The translations under genes and the position numbers were made by a program. A DNA stretch of 27,677 nucleotides from JBCCTX01 sp039197765. Lineage in GTDB: Bacteria > Bacteroidota > Bacteroidia > J057. The stretch is from positions 1 through 27,677 of the forward strand of contig JBCCTX010000059.1 in NCBI GenBank assembly GCA_039197765.1. The letters are read 5' to 3'. Below, piece by piece: positions 26,290 through 27,677 of this stretch; positions within the stretch are counted from its first letter, which is position 1; the number at the start of each line of letters is the position of its first letter. The notes under the pieces are model-generated. The model saw only the letters and a program-made list of their open reading frames with translations. It was not told where the DNA came from and did not search any database.

Positions 26290-27677
26290 ATTATTTAGAC
26301 TATACCATTGTTGCCATCTATTTGCTGGGATTTTTATTTTTGGGGAGGATATTTAAGGGAGAAAAAACGGGGAAAGAGTATTTTTTAGGGGGAAAAAGCT
26401 TTGGATGGTTTTCTCTTTCACTTAGTACGGCAGCTACCCAAATCTCAGCTATTAGTTTTATTTCGGCTCCTGCCTTTGTAGGATTGAAAGAGGGAGGAGG
26501 AATGATTTGGTTGACCTATGAGTTTGCTGTCCCGCTTGCTATGTTGTTTCTCATGGTTTTCCTGGTTCCCCCTATGTATAAGGCGGGTTTGGTAAGTGTA
26601 TATGAATACCTGGAAAGGAGATTTAGTTCTTCCACCCGTGCACTTATAAGTGGGGTTTTTCAGATAAGCAGGGCATTTGCTACCAGTATCATGATTTATG
26701 CGATGGCCTTGATTCTGACGAGTGTAATGGATATTCCTATTTGGCAAACCATTTTGATTGTGGGACTCGTAACCCTAATCTATTCCTACCAAGGAGGCAT
26801 GAAAGCCGTTGTGTACGGAGATGTCATTCAAATGATCATTCTTTTTTTAGGCATTATCATTTGCTTTATCGCAGGCTTAAGCCATCTGGGGGGCTGGGAA
26901 GCCTTTACTTCCCAAGTAGACACTGCGAGACTTACAGCGGTAAATTTTGATTCTATGGGCTTGGAGAAAGGAGATGAGTTTGGCTTCTGGCCGATGCTAA
27001 TCGGGGGCTTTTTTCTGTATACTTCTTACTATGGAACCGACCAGAGCCAGGTTCAGCGGCTCTTTTCTGCCCAAGACCTGGGAACCGTTAAGAAAACGCT
27101 ATTCGTTAATGGATTGATGCGCTTCCCGATTACGCTTCTCTACTGTATTATGGGATTAATTATCGGAACCTTGGTGGCTTCTGACCCCAATTTTCAGGCC
27201 CTTATTCCCGCTGATAAACCTGATCTTATGATCCCTATTTTTATCCGAGATTACCTCCCGCATGGGATACTGGGAGTTCTGATGGTGGCCTTTCTTTCGG
27301 CTACTATGTCTACCCTTAGTTCGGCCATTAACTCCCTGAGTGCGGCAACTGTCGAGGACTTTTTCAATAGAAATAAACAGCTTCCAGATACAAAATATTC
27401 TCAGTACTCTCGTATTGCCGTGCTTTTTTGGGGGATTGTCTGTATGGTTTTAGCTTTATATACAGGAGATATAGCTAAGACCGTCATTGAAGCCATTAAC
27501 AAGATCGGTTCAGTCTTCTATGGACCCATCCTTGCTACCTTTATCGCAGCCATTGCCTTGAAACGGGTAAATTACATAGGAGCCAATATTGGCCTATTGG
27601 TTGGCGTAGCAGTTAATGTGTACCTATGGCTTTTTGTCCCAGAAGTCTTTTGGTTTTGGTGGAATGTAGTAGGTGCA
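26286..27677 (+). CDS. Sodium/solute symporter (SSS family), cut by window end
   Basis: 464 codons with no stop before the end of the window; the frame is open throughout. The family is recognised from the multi-helix profile and the motifs EYFLGGKSFGWFSLSLSTAATQISAISF, a GGMKAVVYGDVIQMIILF segment, YYGTDQSQVQRLFSAQ, and ATMSTLSSAINSLSAATVEDF, which are those of the SSS/SGLT family with the sodium-site Ser/Thr residues. It would import a sugar or related solute together with sodium across the inner membrane. It starts inside the end of the glycosidase gene, overlapping by 4 bp, which is strong evidence that the two act on the same compound. The C-terminal part of the protein is outside the window. 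Confidence 0.92.
   Translation, partial: MNYLDYTIVAIYLLGFLFLGRIFKGEKTGKEYFLGGKSFGWFSLSLSTAATQISAISFISAPAFVGLKEGGGMIWLTYEFAVPLAMLFLMVFLVPPMYKAGLVSVYEYLERRFSSSTRALISGVFQISRAFATSIMIYAMALILTSVMDIPIWQTILIVGLVTLIYSYQGGMKAVVYGDVIQMIILFLGIIICFIAGLSHLGGWEAFTSQVDTARLTAVNFDSMGLEKGDEFGFWPMLIGGFFLYTSYYGTDQSQVQRLFSAQDLGTVKKTLFVNGLMRFPITLLYCIMGLIIGTLVASDPNFQALIPADKPDLMIPIFIRDYLPHGILGVLMVAFLSATMSTLSSAINSLSAATVEDFFNRNKQLPDTKYSQYSRIAVLFWGIVCMVLALYTGDIAKTVIEAINKIGSVFYGPILATFIAAIALKRVNYIGANIGLLVGVAVNVYLWLFVPEVFWFWWNVVGA

Noticed and set aside
26445..26950. Two open frames of 69-100 codons, one on each strand, inside the symporter region
   Set aside because: The symporter frame is open through the whole stretch and has family motifs, so these are shadows.

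Overview
The window looks like chromosomal DNA of a member of the Bacteroidota. The main evidence is a periplasmic-sensor hybrid two-component regulator with a Reg_prop/Y_Y_Y input and an AraC output, a TonB-dependent receptor with an N-terminal carboxypeptidase-regulatory-like domain, several OmpA-family lipid-free envelope proteins, weak or absent Shine-Dalgarno sequences, and promoter-like TAnnTTTG elements. A Saprospiria-like lineage is possible but cannot be settled by reading alone. No rRNA, tRNA, CRISPR array, insertion sequence or phage gene is visible.

Layout. (1) 149-4099, minus strand: a tandemly duplicated two-gene module. Each copy has a LamG-like plus OmpA protein followed by a small secreted protein. 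(2) 4212-8195, minus: a 1327-residue hybrid two-component system that directly precedes this module in the direction of transcription. A candidate operator (CATATGTA repeated at 21-bp period around a 10-bp palindrome) and a promoter-like -7 element lie in the gap between the regulator and the first OmpA gene. (3) 8301-16189: ordinary single genes, namely an AraC-type regulator, a nucleoside hydrolase, a tricorn-type S41 protease, a Ste24-type M48 protease and a DUF937-OmpA inner-membrane protein. (4) 16516-19559, minus: a methyltransferase with TPR-like repeats and an esterase with TPR-like repeats. (5) 20010-21162, plus: an overlapping pair of a compact HipA-like kinase and a DUF3037 protein. 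(6) 21227-27677: an AraC regulator divergent from a TonB-dependent receptor, followed by a cytoplasmic MGH1/GH63-like glycosidase that overlaps by 4 bp with a sodium/solute symporter running off the end of the window.

How the genes may work together. Region 6 reads as a complete three-step uptake route without SusD: outer-membrane import by the TonB receptor, inner-membrane import by the symporter, and hydrolysis of the intact glycoside in the cytoplasm. The divergent AraC protein is probably the sensor; two 13-bp direct repeats at exact 21-bp period in the shared promoter fit an AraC-type binding site. Regions 1 and 2 together suggest an envelope module controlled by the hybrid regulator. 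Region 5 is a conserved-looking but functionally undefined kinase pair and the best candidate here for an undescribed system. Function assignments are from motif reading only; no search was run.
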